DNA from: an uncultured Haloferula sp.
GTDB taxonomy: Bacteria; Verrucomicrobiota; Verrucomicrobiae; Verrucomicrobiales; Akkermansiaceae
DNA: 7,663 nucleotides
Assembly: GCA_946481625.1 (NCBI GenBank)
Contig: CAMLOZ010000149.1
Span: 1 to 7,663, forward strand
Direction of reading: 5' to 3'
The notes under the pieces were generated by a model. It had not been told where the DNA came from and did no database searches. It was given only the letters and a program-made list of their open reading frames with translations. A program made the translations under genes and the position numbers. This document shows, piece by piece, positions 1-7,663 of the stretch (positions within the stretch are counted from its first letter, which is position 1; every line of letters begins with the position of its first letter).

Positions 1-1
1 G

Positions 2-2434
2 CGTTCGCTGAATCTGAAACGCTTCGAGGCGAGCGGGCGTCGCGACGTGGCGCTGGTGATCGATGCCTCCGCCTCGATGGAGCTGTCGCTGGACGGCCGC
101 ACCGTGTTTTCGAAGGTGGTCGAGGAAGCGAAGCAACTGGTGAAGGAGGCTCCGCGGGGTACGGCATTCCTCGTAGTTCTCGGCGGGCCTGCTCCTGAAG
201 CGAAGACGGCGGCACCGCTGACGCACCGGGCCGACGTGCTCGGGGTGCTGGATTCGCTGCGTCCGGTGGGCGGCACCTTCCGTGCGCATGAGGCGCTGGG
301 CATGGCGACCCTGGGCCTGGCGGAGGGCACGAATGCTTCCAAGGAGATCATCGTCTTCACGGATGCCCAGCGCGGCGGCTGGCGCTTCGACAACCCGAAT
401 GCCTGGGACGGCCTCGGCGAGGCGTGGAAGGCGATGCCCGCGAAGCCGAAGCTCGTGCTGCGCGACTTCGGCGTGCCGGCGGGGCTTCGCAATGTCGCGC
501 TGGCGACTCTCGAGACCTCGCGGAAGGTCATCGGCACCGATCGCGAGGTCGCGCTCCAAGTAACGGTCGAGAACACCGGCACGGCTCCGGTGACGCCGGG
601 CCCGGTGGTGCTGGAGATCGACGACAACAAGGTGGGCGAGAGGCCGGTGGGTCTGCTGGTCGCGGGACAGAAGGAGACGGTGGAGTTCCGCCACCGCTTT
701 GCTCAATCGGGACCGCGGGTGGTTTCCGCGCGGATGGAAGCGCACGACGATCTCGCGGCGGATGACAAGGCGGAGCGGGTGATAAACGTGCGGGGAACGC
801 TGCCGGTGCTGCTGGTGGACGGAAACCCGGCGGGGTCGTTCTTCGAACGGGCGGCAGGCTATTCGGCGATGGCGCTGGCACCATCGCCCGCATTGAGGAA
901 GGGCAGGAATGTCGGCGATGCCTTCCTGATGGACCCGGAGGTGGTGCCCGCGCCGGAATTGACCGACGAGGATCTCGAAGGCCGGGCGGTGATCATTCTC
1001 GCGGATGTGCCGCGCTTGCCGGAACGGCTGGCGAGCATGCTGGCGGGCAAGGTGGCGGACGGCACCGGGCTACTGGTGATCGCCGGACCGCGCACGGAGC
1101 CCGCGTTCTTCAATGCGTGGAAGGCTTCGGAAGGCGCGCTGATGCCGATGCCGATCGGGGACATCGCGGTGGATCCCGATGGCGTTTCTCCCTCGCCGGC
1201 GACCTTCCTTCACGAGTCGGTCGCGCTGTTCAAGGACGAGAAGAACTCGGACCTTTCCTCCGCCCGGGTCAAGCAGTGGCGCAAGACCGGCGACGCCGAA
1301 GGAGGGGTGCAGGTGGCGGGATACCTGAACGGTGACACCTTCCTGGCGGCGAAGAACTACGGCAACGGTCGTACCATGCTGGCGACCTGCGCGTTTGATG
1401 CGCGTTCCGGGAACCTGCCTGCCTTGCGTGCCTTCGTCCCGCTGCTTCACGAGCTCGTGGCCTGGACCGCAGGCAACGGCGTGGAACTCAATGTCGATCC
1501 CGCCTGGAGTCCCTCGGTGGCGATCCACGGTGCGAGCGGGGGATTGTCCGCGGCTTACTATCGCAACCAGGAATGGCGCGGCAGCGCGACGGTGGCGCGG
1601 ATTGATCCGGGAATCGATTTCCGCTGGGGCAATGGCAAGCCCTGCGCGCGCCTGCCGGAGGACCGCTTCTCGATCGAGTGGCGGGGGCAACTGGTGCCGC
1701 CGATGACCGGCGAGTATGTCTTTTCCGCCGACGTGGATGACGAGATCGAGATCCGGCTGGGGGACCATGCGCCCTTGAAGGCGGACTACGGCACCGAGGA
1801 GCTTGGGCGGGTCACGCTCGAAGGAAACGTGCCGGTGCCTTTCCAGGCGAAGTATCGCGAGGACGGTGGGGAAGCGAAGATCCGGCTGTTCTGGAATCCT
1901 CCGGGGGGCGAGAAACAGATCATCCCGGGCTTTGCCTTCCGGCCGGAGCGGGAGGAAGCCGGCGAGCCGATGCGCGTGGTCGATCCGCAGGGTTATCCCC
2001 GCGAGGCCCGGCTCAAGCCATCGCGCCGCGGTCGCGAACTCGCGATCGGAGGGCCCTCGGTGCCCGGTGTCTATCAGGTGAGTGCGGACGAAGATCTGTG
2101 TGACACGCTCGATCTCGCCGAAGGTAGCAAGCTGCCTGTCGCCGTGGTGCGCGATCCCGCCGAGAGCCATTTCGAGCCGCGCAATGCGGACGACCTGAGC
2201 CTCATCCGCAAGCACGCGGACCTCTTGTTGCCTGCCTCGGTGGAGGACATCCTGGGGGTGCTGCAGGGCAAGGGGTTCGGTCGCGAGATCTGGAAGCTGC
2301 TGGCCGTTGCGGCGTTCATCCTTTTTCTGCTGGAGAGCGTGCTTGCACGCTGGGTCTCGCGGTCCCGCCGCATGGCTGAGGACGTGCGGGTGAGTTTCGG
2401 GGATGAAGCCGTGTGGGGAAGGGGTGGGCGATGA
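2..2434 (+). CDS. BatA-like VWA membrane protein with CARDB, amidotransferase-like and PA14 domains (5' partial)
   Basis: The frame is open to the left edge, so the true start lies upstream. The GTG at 47 falls inside the first VWA strand and is not a credible start. Numbering residues from that codon: the VWA domain runs to about 140, with a complete metal site (MIDAS) of D6-x-S8-x-S10, T77 in GGT and D106 in VFTDAQ. A CARDB/Ig-like domain follows at about 148-248. A degenerate class I glutamine amidotransferase-like region covers about 252-475 (LPVLLVDGNP, VIILADV, LLVIAG); I see no catalytic Cys/His pair. A PA14 domain lies at about 499-635 (AAYY near its start, TGEYVFSADVDDEIEIRL, KIRLFWNPP). 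The end of the family pattern follows (VVRDPAES, then REIW and a membrane helix at about 749-769 containing LLES). The tail is basic, so the large domains should be periplasmic. Family membership suggests a MoxR-partnered envelope protein, with the N-terminal BatA membrane region missing from the window. The exact function is unknown. Family call is confident; the role is inference. Confidence 0.88.
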   Translation, partial: RSLNLKRFEASGRRDVALVIDASASMELSLDGRTVFSKVVEEAKQLVKEAPRGTAFLVVLGGPAPEAKTAAPLTHRADVLGVLDSLRPVGGTFRAHEALGMATLGLAEGTNASKEIIVFTDAQRGGWRFDNPNAWDGLGEAWKAMPAKPKLVLRDFGVPAGLRNVALATLETSRKVIGTDREVALQVTVENTGTAPVTPGPVVLEIDDNKVGERPVGLLVAGQKETVEFRHRFAQSGPRVVSARMEAHDDLAADDKAERVINVRGTLPVLLVDGNPAGSFFERAAGYSAMALAPSPALRKGRNVGDAFLMDPEVVPAPELTDEDLEGRAVIILADVPRLPERLASMLAGKVADGTGLLVIAGPRTEPAFFNAWKASEGALMPMPIGDIAVDPDGVSPSPATFLHESVALFKDEKNSDLSSARVKQWRKTGDAEGGVQVAGYLNGDTFLAAKNYGNGRTMLATCAFDARSGNLPALRAFVPLLHELVAWTAGNGVELNVDPAWSPSVAIHGASGGLSAAYYRNQEWRGSATVARIDPGIDFRWGNGKPCARLPEDRFSIEWRGQLVPPMTGEYVFSADVDDEIEIRLGDHAPLKADYGTEELGRVTLEGNVPVPFQAKYREDGGEAKIRLFWNPPGGEKQIIPGFAFRPEREEAGEPMRVVDPQGYPREARLKPSRRGRELAIGGPSVPGVYQVSADEDLCDTLDLAEGSKLPVAVVRDPAESHFEPRNADDLSLIRKHADLLLPASVEDILGVLQGKGFGREIWKLLAVAAFILFLLESVLARWVSRSRRMAEDVRVSFGDEAVWGRGGR
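2417..2424 (+). promoter_or_regulatory. Ribosome binding site of the second gene, inside the end of the first
   Basis: GGAAGGGG lies six bases before ATG 2431 and within the last codons of the upstream gene. Together with the ATGA start/stop overlap it supports ATG 2431 as the start and suggests translational coupling of the two VWA proteins. It is a G-rich rather than canonical Shine-Dalgarno match, so confidence is moderate. Confidence 0.55.
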
Positions 2435-4842
2435 AAATACTCCTCCGCTTCCCGATCGTCTTCCTCTCCTTGTGGGCCGCGCTCCATGGCCTCGGCAAGC
2501 TCGTGCGCCTCTCGCCGGAATGGCCGGTGTGGGCGGTCGCGTTTGGCACGGCTCTGGCGGTCGAGTTGATCCTGTTCCTGTATCGCTACGAGTCGCAGGC
2601 GGTGACGCCCCGGCGCGGGCGCTGGATGGTGGCGCTGCGCCTGGCCGCTCTGATGGTGCTGGTGTGGATCCTCATCGAGCCGACCTGGATTCGCGAGGTG
2701 GAACGCGATCGCAACCGCGAAGTGGTGGTGGTGCTCGATGACTCCGCGTCGATGCATCTCAAGGACGATGGCGCGACGGCAGCCCGTCTGGATATCGGCG
2801 AGGAAGCCTTGGCGAAGTCCGGCCTACTGGCGAAGCTCGGCGAGGGCATGAAGGTCCGCACGCTCCGCGCCGCGCGCAGCGTGAAGAACGATGGCGAAGG
2901 CAAGGCCGAGGGCTGGAGCGATGCCACGGACATCGCCGCCGCGCTCGGCACGGTGCTGGAGCAGGTGCCGCCGGACGACCTCGCGGGCGTGGTGCTGGTC
3001 AGCGATGGCCGCCACAACCGCCCCGGCCGGGTCGAAGACGTGGCGCGGCGCTTTGGCATTCTCGATGCACCGGTCGGCGTGGTGGCCACGGGCAGCGCCG
3101 AGCCGCCGCGGGACGCCTCGGTGCTCGAGGTGAAGGCGCCGGAGGCAATCCATCTCGGCGACCGCATGCGCGTGACCGCGTCGCTGAAGTTCGACGGCTA
3201 CAGGGGCAGCGAGGCGAAGGTGAGGCTGATGCGCGGGGAGGACTTGATCGAAGAGCGGAAGATTCCCGTGCCACAGGATCATCACCGCGAGGAAGTCCGC
3301 TTTACCACCGTGCCGGAAGAGGGCGGGGTGGGGGGATACCGCATCGAGATCGGGGGCTTGGAGGGCGAGCGCTTCGCGGAGAACAACACATGGGAGTTCG
3401 AGACCTCGATCACCGATGCGCGCACGAACGTGTTGATCGTCGAAAGCACGCCACGTTGGGAGTTCCGCTACCTGCGGAACCTTTTCTACGGCCGCGACAA
3501 GTCGGTGCACATGCAGTACGTGCTAATGCACCCGGACCGGATCGCCGACCAGGAAGACGAGGTCATTCCCGCTTCCGCCACCCGGCCCTTCGGCGAGGCC
3601 CAGGCCACCCGCCTTCCGGCCAACGAGGAGGAGTGGCGGAAGTTCGACGTGATTATCCTCGGCGACATCGATCCCTCGGCGATCGACGACAACAACTGGC
3701 GCATCATTTCCGAGTGCGTGAAGGAGCGGGCGGCGATGCTGGTGATGATCGCCGGTCCGCGCTGGATGCCGCACGGGATCTCCGCGGAGGCCGGTCGCGA
3801 ACTCGTGCCGGTGGAGACCTACGAGGAGCATCGTAATTTTTACAGCGTGGAGGAAGAGCCATTCCGCTTCTCGCTCACCGCGGAGGGCCGGAATCATCCC
3901 GTGACGCAGCAGGCGAGCGGCGAGGCGGCGAACGACAGCGTCTGGGCGGGGTTCCCCGAGATCCCCTGGCGTCAGCCGGTCAAGGCTCTGAAGGATGGAG
4001 CGGAAGTCCTCCTGACGGCCGCGGGTCCGGATGCCGGAAGTGCAGTGTCCGGCGGCGAGGATCTCGATGCCGCGCTCGATGCCCTGACCAAACGCCGCGA
4101 GCGCGAGGGAGCCGCAGCGCTGCTCGTCACCCGCCAGACCGGCAAGGGCAAGGTGGCGCTGCTTCTCACCGACCGCACCTGGCGGCTGCGCGAAGGCGCG
4201 GGCGATCTCTACCACCACCGCTTCTGGGGCAACCTCGTCCGCTGGGGTGCCGGTCCGGTCATGCGCGCCGGCGGTTCCCGCGTGCGGCTCGGCACCGATC
4301 AACTCACCTACACGGCGGACGACCGGATCAAGGTCACGGCACGCCTGCGCGACGCGGGGCTCAATCCGGTGGCGGACGATGAATTGAAGGCCGAGCTGTT
4401 CCGCGACGGCGAGATGATTTCCAGCACGCCGATGACCGCGCTCGAGGGATCGAACGGCTTGCACGAGGCGGAGCTTCCCGCGCTGCCGCATTCCGGCCGC
4501 TATGAAATCCGGCTGCGCGGCAAGGAGGCGGACCGCCTGATCGCTGAGGATGGTGGCAATGGCGTGAGCGCGGGATTCCGGGTGGTGGGCTCGCGCGGGC
4601 CGGTCGAGCTTGCAGAGACCACGCTGAACCTGCCGCTGCTTTCCACCGTCGCGGACCTTTCCGGCGGTCGCGTGGTGAAGCCGGAGAATGCGGGCGATCT
4701 TGCCTCGCTTTTCATGAAGGAGACCAATGCGCGCAAGGAAGTGCGGGAAACCTCGCTGTGGGACAGCGGCTTCGTTCTCGCTCTCTTTGCCTTTCTTCTC
4801 GCGTCCGAATGGGTGATCAGAAGGGGCGGCGGACTTCCGTAA
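2431..4842 (+). CDS. VWA / glutamine amidotransferase-like membrane protein
   Basis: This is a complete protein of 803 residues from ATG 2431. That ATG overlaps the upstream stop as ATGA and has a purine-rich Shine-Dalgarno-like run just before it. An in-frame GTG at 2413 would add six residues but lacks these merits. Hydrophobic segments lie at about 7-21 (weak), 31-51 and 65-84. The loop at 52-64 is basic, which places what follows in the periplasm. The VWA domain covers about 97-225, with MIDAS residues D103-x-S105-x-S107 and D192 in VLVSDGRHN. A linker beta domain follows at about 228-328. The amidotransferase-like region is about 331-610 (VLIVESTPRWEFRYLRN, FDVIILGDIDPSAI, LVMIAGPRW, HHRFWGNLVRWGA). 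An Ig-like domain is at about 615-720. The end, a helix at about 777-795 followed by EWVIRRGGGLP, is a signature I associate with this family in Planctomycetota and Verrucomicrobiota. It is a divergent relative of the upstream gene without PA14. No catalytic amidotransferase residues are evident, so enzymatic activity is unlikely. Probable role: second VWA subunit of the same envelope complex. Confidence 0.9.
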   Translation: MKILLRFPIVFLSLWAALHGLGKLVRLSPEWPVWAVAFGTALAVELILFLYRYESQAVTPRRGRWMVALRLAALMVLVWILIEPTWIREVERDRNREVVVVLDDSASMHLKDDGATAARLDIGEEALAKSGLLAKLGEGMKVRTLRAARSVKNDGEGKAEGWSDATDIAAALGTVLEQVPPDDLAGVVLVSDGRHNRPGRVEDVARRFGILDAPVGVVATGSAEPPRDASVLEVKAPEAIHLGDRMRVTASLKFDGYRGSEAKVRLMRGEDLIEERKIPVPQDHHREEVRFTTVPEEGGVGGYRIEIGGLEGERFAENNTWEFETSITDARTNVLIVESTPRWEFRYLRNLFYGRDKSVHMQYVLMHPDRIADQEDEVIPASATRPFGEAQATRLPANEEEWRKFDVIILGDIDPSAIDDNNWRIISECVKERAAMLVMIAGPRWMPHGISAEAGRELVPVETYEEHRNFYSVEEEPFRFSLTAEGRNHPVTQQASGEAANDSVWAGFPEIPWRQPVKALKDGAEVLLTAAGPDAGSAVSGGEDLDAALDALTKRREREGAAALLVTRQTGKGKVALLLTDRTWRLREGAGDLYHHRFWGNLVRWGAGPVMRAGGSRVRLGTDQLTYTADDRIKVTARLRDAGLNPVADDELKAELFRDGEMISSTPMTALEGSNGLHEAELPALPHSGRYEIRLRGKEADRLIAEDGGNGVSAGFRVVGSRGPVELAETTLNLPLLSTVADLSGGRVVKPENAGDLASLFMKETNARKEVRETSLWDSGFVLALFAFLLASEWVIRRGGGLP

Positions 4843-4851
4843 ACCAGAATC

Positions 4852-4856
4852 AGGAG
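4852..4856 (+). promoter_or_regulatory. Ribosome binding site of the DUF4175-like gene
   Basis: AGGAG sits seven bases before ATG 4864, in the only intergenic gap of the window (4843-4863, 21 bases). The gap is too short for a terminator and shows no hairpin. The third gene is therefore most likely co-transcribed with the two before it, with its own ribosome entry rather than an overlapping start. Confidence 0.75.
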
Positions 4857-4863
4857 ACATCCC

Positions 4864-7663
4864 ATGAGCACTGAGCAGGCAAGGCAGGACATCGGCAAAC
4901 GGCTCGCGACCGTGCGGTCGAGCATCCGCCGCGCGCAGTGGCAGCGGGGCGGCTTGCTGCTGGCGACCGTCGCGCTCGGCGGCTTGCTGGCGATCATGGC
5001 GGCGGATCATTTCCTGGCACCGCTGCCGCTGGCCGCGCGCTGGATTCTCTTCGGACTTTGGCTCGTGGCGGTCGTGATCGCCGCGTGGTTCGGCCTGCGC
5101 CCGCTGACGCGGAAAATCGGCCTGGTGCAAGTGGCGCGCTGGATCGAAGGCCGCCACCCGGAGATCGAGGAGCGCATGAGCACCGTGCTGGAGTTGTCCG
5201 GCGGCGATGCCGGTGCTTCCGCCGGGCTGATGGAGGAGCTGGCGCGTGCCGCGGGTGAGGATGTGGGCAAGGTCGATCCCAAGGCCGAGTTGAAGCTGGT
5301 CGGTGCCGGCCGTCGCTGGGCGAAGCCCGCCGCGGTGCTGGCGATCATGCTGGTGACGCTCTTCGTGCTGTGGCCGAAGGAAGCGGTGCGGCTTGTTGTG
5401 CGCGCGGTCGCGCCATTCAGCACGCTCGGCAATGCGGCGGCGGCGAAGTTCACCGTGGAGCCCGGCGACGTCGAGATGCTGGAAGGCGACGCCCTGCAGA
5501 TCGAGGTCGGCTACGAAGGTCAGGCGAAACAGATCGAACTGGTGATGGAGATGCAGGGTGGCACCGAGATCGTGCAACCGATGCTGCCATCCGGCGACCG
5601 CTGGAACTACCGCATGGATCCGGTCCGGGAAGGCTTTCGCTACCATGCACGGGCCGGTCGCGGGGAGAGCGATTCCTTCACCATCACGGTATGGCCGTCG
5701 CCGATGATGCTGGAGCCGCGTGTCCGGCTCGGCTTCCCCGAGTATTCCGGATTGCTGCCGGAGGAGAGCCCGCTGGGCCGCGGTGTGGAGGCCGTGCGCG
5801 GCACGATGGTCACTCTAACAGGCAAGCTGAACACCGCGGTCGAGGAGGCCTGGATGGAGATGGATGGCAAGCGCGCCTTGGACGGCAAGGTCGAGTCGGA
5901 AGCGAGCGGCGGTCGCGTGAGTTTCGCATGGCAGTTGCAGAAGGACGGCAGTGGCGAGGCCGTGGTGTGGCTGAGGCACCGCCTGGGTCGCGAGGTCGAG
6001 GCGCTGCGCTTTCCCGTGCGGGTGCTGGAGGACCAGGTGCCGCTGGTGCGTTGGCTGAGTCCGATGGCAAAGGAACTGCTCGTTCGTCCCGATGAAGTGT
6101 TGGGCTTCCGTTACGAGGTCACGGAGGACTTCGGCGTGGCGGCGCTACAACTGGAGACCAAGACCTCCGGCAAGGAGCCGGTGCGCACAGCGCTGGACTT
6201 GCCGGAGAAGGTGCAGGGCCCGACGAAGCCGTCCCGTTTCCGCGGCGATGGCGAGGTGGCGGTGGGCGCGTTGCTGGAGCGCTGGCCCGGAGCACGGGAG
6301 ATACGCATGCGGGTTCGCGCGGTGGACGGTCGTCCGAAGGATCTCGATGGCCCGGGTGTGGGGCATTCCGAGTGGCTCTTGCTTCGGATCGAGCAGAATG
6401 CCGAATCGCTGGCACGTCAGGAAATGCGGGCCGAGCACGACGGTGCCCGCGAGACGATCGAGAAGGCGATGCAGGTGACCCGCGAGGCGCGCGAGCGCAT
6501 GGGCTGGCACCGGGGCGAGATGCAGAACGAGGAACTGAGCAATGACGCGAAGAAGCATTTCGAGGAAGCCCGCGAGCGTCTGGCCGAGGCGAAGGAGAAT
6601 CTGGAGAAACTGGCCGAGCGGATGCAGGAGAGCGTCCATGCGAACAAGGCGGACGAAGTACGAAAGGCATCGGAGCAAGTCGCCGCGGCCCGGCAGGAAC
6701 TGGAGAGCGCGCCCCTGCAAGACGGCCAACAGCGCCGCGAGGAGAAGCTCGACGGTGCCAGGGAACAGGCGGAAGCGGCGGTGCGGAATCTTGAAGAAGT
6801 GCGCCAGCAGATGGACCGCGACCGCCAGAAGATCGAAGAGCTCGCCCGCTTGCAGGAACTCGCCCAGCAGCAGCGCGAGCTTGCGCGGCAGGCCGAGAAC
6901 CAAGCGACTGCCACGGCGGAGAACAAGCCTCTGCCGCAAGACTGGCAGGCCCGCCAGCGCCGGATGGAAGAGGAACTGCGCCAGCAACTCCGCGAGCAGC
7001 CGCAAGCCCGCGCGGAGGCGATGCAGGAGCAAGCCGCGGAGGCCCGGACTCTCGCCGAGGAAGCGAAGCAGTTGAGCGAGGCGCAACGTGCCTTGGAAGA
7101 GCAGGCGAAGCAGACACCCGCGAATGCGCCGATGCCCGAGCAAGCGGTCCAGCAATTGCGCGAAGCCTTGGCCAAGGAACAGGCGAAGATTGCGGAAGAA
7201 ACCAGGCAGCAGGTCGCCGGGGCCCGGCAGGATCTGAGCAAGACCGCGGATGTTTTGCCGAAGGCCGAGGCTGCCACCAAGGAAGCGAGCGAAGCGATGG
7301 CGAAAGGCGAGGACCAAGCCGCCGCCGAAGCCGCGAAGGAAGCGGTGCAGGCGCTGGCCGAATCCAAGGAGGCGGCGCAGCAAGCGAAGGAGCAAGGCCA
7401 GCCGGAGCAAGGTTCTCCCGAAGCCGATCAAGCGGCGGAAGCCGGGCGCGCTGCGGAGATCGGCGAGCTTGCCGAACGCCAGGAGCAGGTGGCGAAAGCC
7501 CTTCAAGCGCTTGCGGAGGACAAGAGCGCGGAGGCACTTCAGGATCTTCAGGAATTGCAGGCCGCCGCCGCCGAGGAAATGGCGCAGGCCATCGCCGAGG
7601 TCCCTGAGGTCGAAGGCTCCGGGCACATGAACGAAGCCCGCGAGGCTTCGCGCCAAGGCAGCG
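4864..7663 (+). CDS. DUF4175-like large membrane protein with long coiled coil (3' partial)
   Basis: From ATG 4864, with AGGAG seven bases upstream, the frame stays open for 933 codons to the window end. Membrane helices are at about 28-46, 57-78 and 153-170. Basic residues precede helix 1 (SSIRRAQWQR), follow helix 2 (RPLTRK) and precede helix 3 (GAGRRWAK), so everything after residue 171 should be periplasmic. The segment VQVARWIEGRHPEIEERMST after helix 2 matches the usual motif of this family. Beta-rich, Ig-like regions cover about 195-505 (FTVEPGDVEMLEGD; PRVRLGFPEYSGLLP; RPDEVLGFRYEVTEDFGVAAL). From about 509 to the edge the protein is almost all Glu, Gln, Ala, Arg and Lys and predicts as coiled coil, broken by prolines near 617, 689-691, 713, 752-758, 799, 847-852 and 914. 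The last visible residues (HMNEAREASRQGS) resemble the start of the Met/Gln/Ala-rich C-terminal helices typical of these proteins, so a few hundred residues may be missing. It is probably a structural partner of the two VWA proteins. The family label is from pattern recognition; the function is unknown. Confidence 0.82.
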   Translation, partial: MSTEQARQDIGKRLATVRSSIRRAQWQRGGLLLATVALGGLLAIMAADHFLAPLPLAARWILFGLWLVAVVIAAWFGLRPLTRKIGLVQVARWIEGRHPEIEERMSTVLELSGGDAGASAGLMEELARAAGEDVGKVDPKAELKLVGAGRRWAKPAAVLAIMLVTLFVLWPKEAVRLVVRAVAPFSTLGNAAAAKFTVEPGDVEMLEGDALQIEVGYEGQAKQIELVMEMQGGTEIVQPMLPSGDRWNYRMDPVREGFRYHARAGRGESDSFTITVWPSPMMLEPRVRLGFPEYSGLLPEESPLGRGVEAVRGTMVTLTGKLNTAVEEAWMEMDGKRALDGKVESEASGGRVSFAWQLQKDGSGEAVVWLRHRLGREVEALRFPVRVLEDQVPLVRWLSPMAKELLVRPDEVLGFRYEVTEDFGVAALQLETKTSGKEPVRTALDLPEKVQGPTKPSRFRGDGEVAVGALLERWPGAREIRMRVRAVDGRPKDLDGPGVGHSEWLLLRIEQNAESLARQEMRAEHDGARETIEKAMQVTREARERMGWHRGEMQNEELSNDAKKHFEEARERLAEAKENLEKLAERMQESVHANKADEVRKASEQVAAARQELESAPLQDGQQRREEKLDGAREQAEAAVRNLEEVRQQMDRDRQKIEELARLQELAQQQRELARQAENQATATAENKPLPQDWQARQRRMEEELRQQLREQPQARAEAMQEQAAEARTLAEEAKQLSEAQRALEEQAKQTPANAPMPEQAVQQLREALAKEQAKIAEETRQQVAGARQDLSKTADVLPKAEAATKEASEAMAKGEDQAAAEAAKEAVQALAESKEAAQQAKEQGQPEQGSPEADQAAEAGRAAEIGELAERQEQVAKALQALAEDKSAEALQDLQELQAAAAEEMAQAIAEVPEVEGSGHMNEAREASRQGS

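Noticed and set aside
47..49. GTG as the start of the first protein
   Set aside because: The frame is open upstream to base 2 and encodes RRDVALVIDASAS, the first VWA strand. Starting at the GTG would cut this strand and remove the N-terminal membrane region, so the gene is simply truncated by the window edge.
1070..2215. Antisense open frame of about 380 codons opposite the PA14 and amidotransferase-like regions
   Set aside because: Composition is Arg/His-rich without a recognisable fold, while the sense strand encodes clear family motifs throughout.
2413..2430. GTG start six codons upstream for the second gene
   Set aside because: ATG 2431 has the ATGA overlap, a suitably spaced G-rich ribosome binding site and a normal basic-then-hydrophobic N-terminus (MKILLRF). 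The GTG adds MGKGWA with no better signal.
3523..5646. Antisense open frame of about 700 codons across the second and third genes
   Set aside because: It crosses a gene junction, is rich in Arg, His, Leu, Pro and Gln with no recognisable domain, and lies opposite well-supported genes. It is a G+C-driven shadow frame.
7040..7600. Possible tandem DNA repeat in the coiled-coil region (recurring GCGAAG/GAAGCG and GAGCAA words)
   Set aside because: The words recur irregularly and reflect limited codon choice for Ala, Lys, Glu and Gln. I see no fixed repeat unit or period.
6119..7656. Long antisense open frames opposite the coiled coil
   Set aside because: The sense strand uses Glu, Gln, Ala and Arg codons almost exclusively, which leaves few stops on the other strand. 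The antisense products are low-complexity Leu/Arg/Ser/Ala/Pro strings with no domain or initiation signal.

Overview
The window is about 65% G+C by eye and is coding almost from end to end on the + strand. It holds three consecutive genes: one cut at the left edge, one complete, and one cut at the right edge. No RNA gene, mobile element, CRISPR array or internal terminator was seen. High G+C, a PA14 domain in an envelope protein, and an order of VWA protein, VWA/amidotransferase-like protein, then large DUF4175-like coiled-coil protein suggest the Verrucomicrobiota-Planctomycetota group. A Luteolibacter/Haloferula-like verrucomicrobium would fit. That assignment is inference from style and gene order, not from a marker gene.

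Layout: (1) 2-2434 is the C-terminal ~810 residues of a BatA-like membrane protein. It has a von Willebrand factor A (VWA) domain with an intact metal site, a CARDB/Ig-like domain, a degenerate class I glutamine amidotransferase-like region, a PA14 domain and a C-terminal membrane helix. (2) 2431-4842 is a complete 803-residue relative with N-terminal membrane helices, a VWA domain, an amidotransferase-like region, an Ig-like domain and a C-terminal helix. Its start overlaps the previous stop as ATGA. (3) 4864 to the window end is the first 933 residues of a DUF4175-like protein. It has three membrane helices, beta-rich domains, then over 400 residues of Glu/Gln/Ala/Arg-rich coiled coil.

The 4-base overlap and the 21-base gap, with a good ribosome binding site at each junction, indicate one operon. 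In related genomes such genes follow a MoxR-type AAA+ ATPase and a DUF58 protein (the 'Bat' or MoxR-VWA arrangement), so those are expected just upstream of this window. By the positive-inside rule, all three proteins would place their large domains in the periplasm and only short basic tails or loops in the cytoplasm. The likely picture is a MoxR-dependent envelope complex: two metal-binding VWA subunits plus a long coiled-coil subunit. The biochemical function of this family is not established. The most distinctive feature is the PA14 domain nested inside the first VWA protein.
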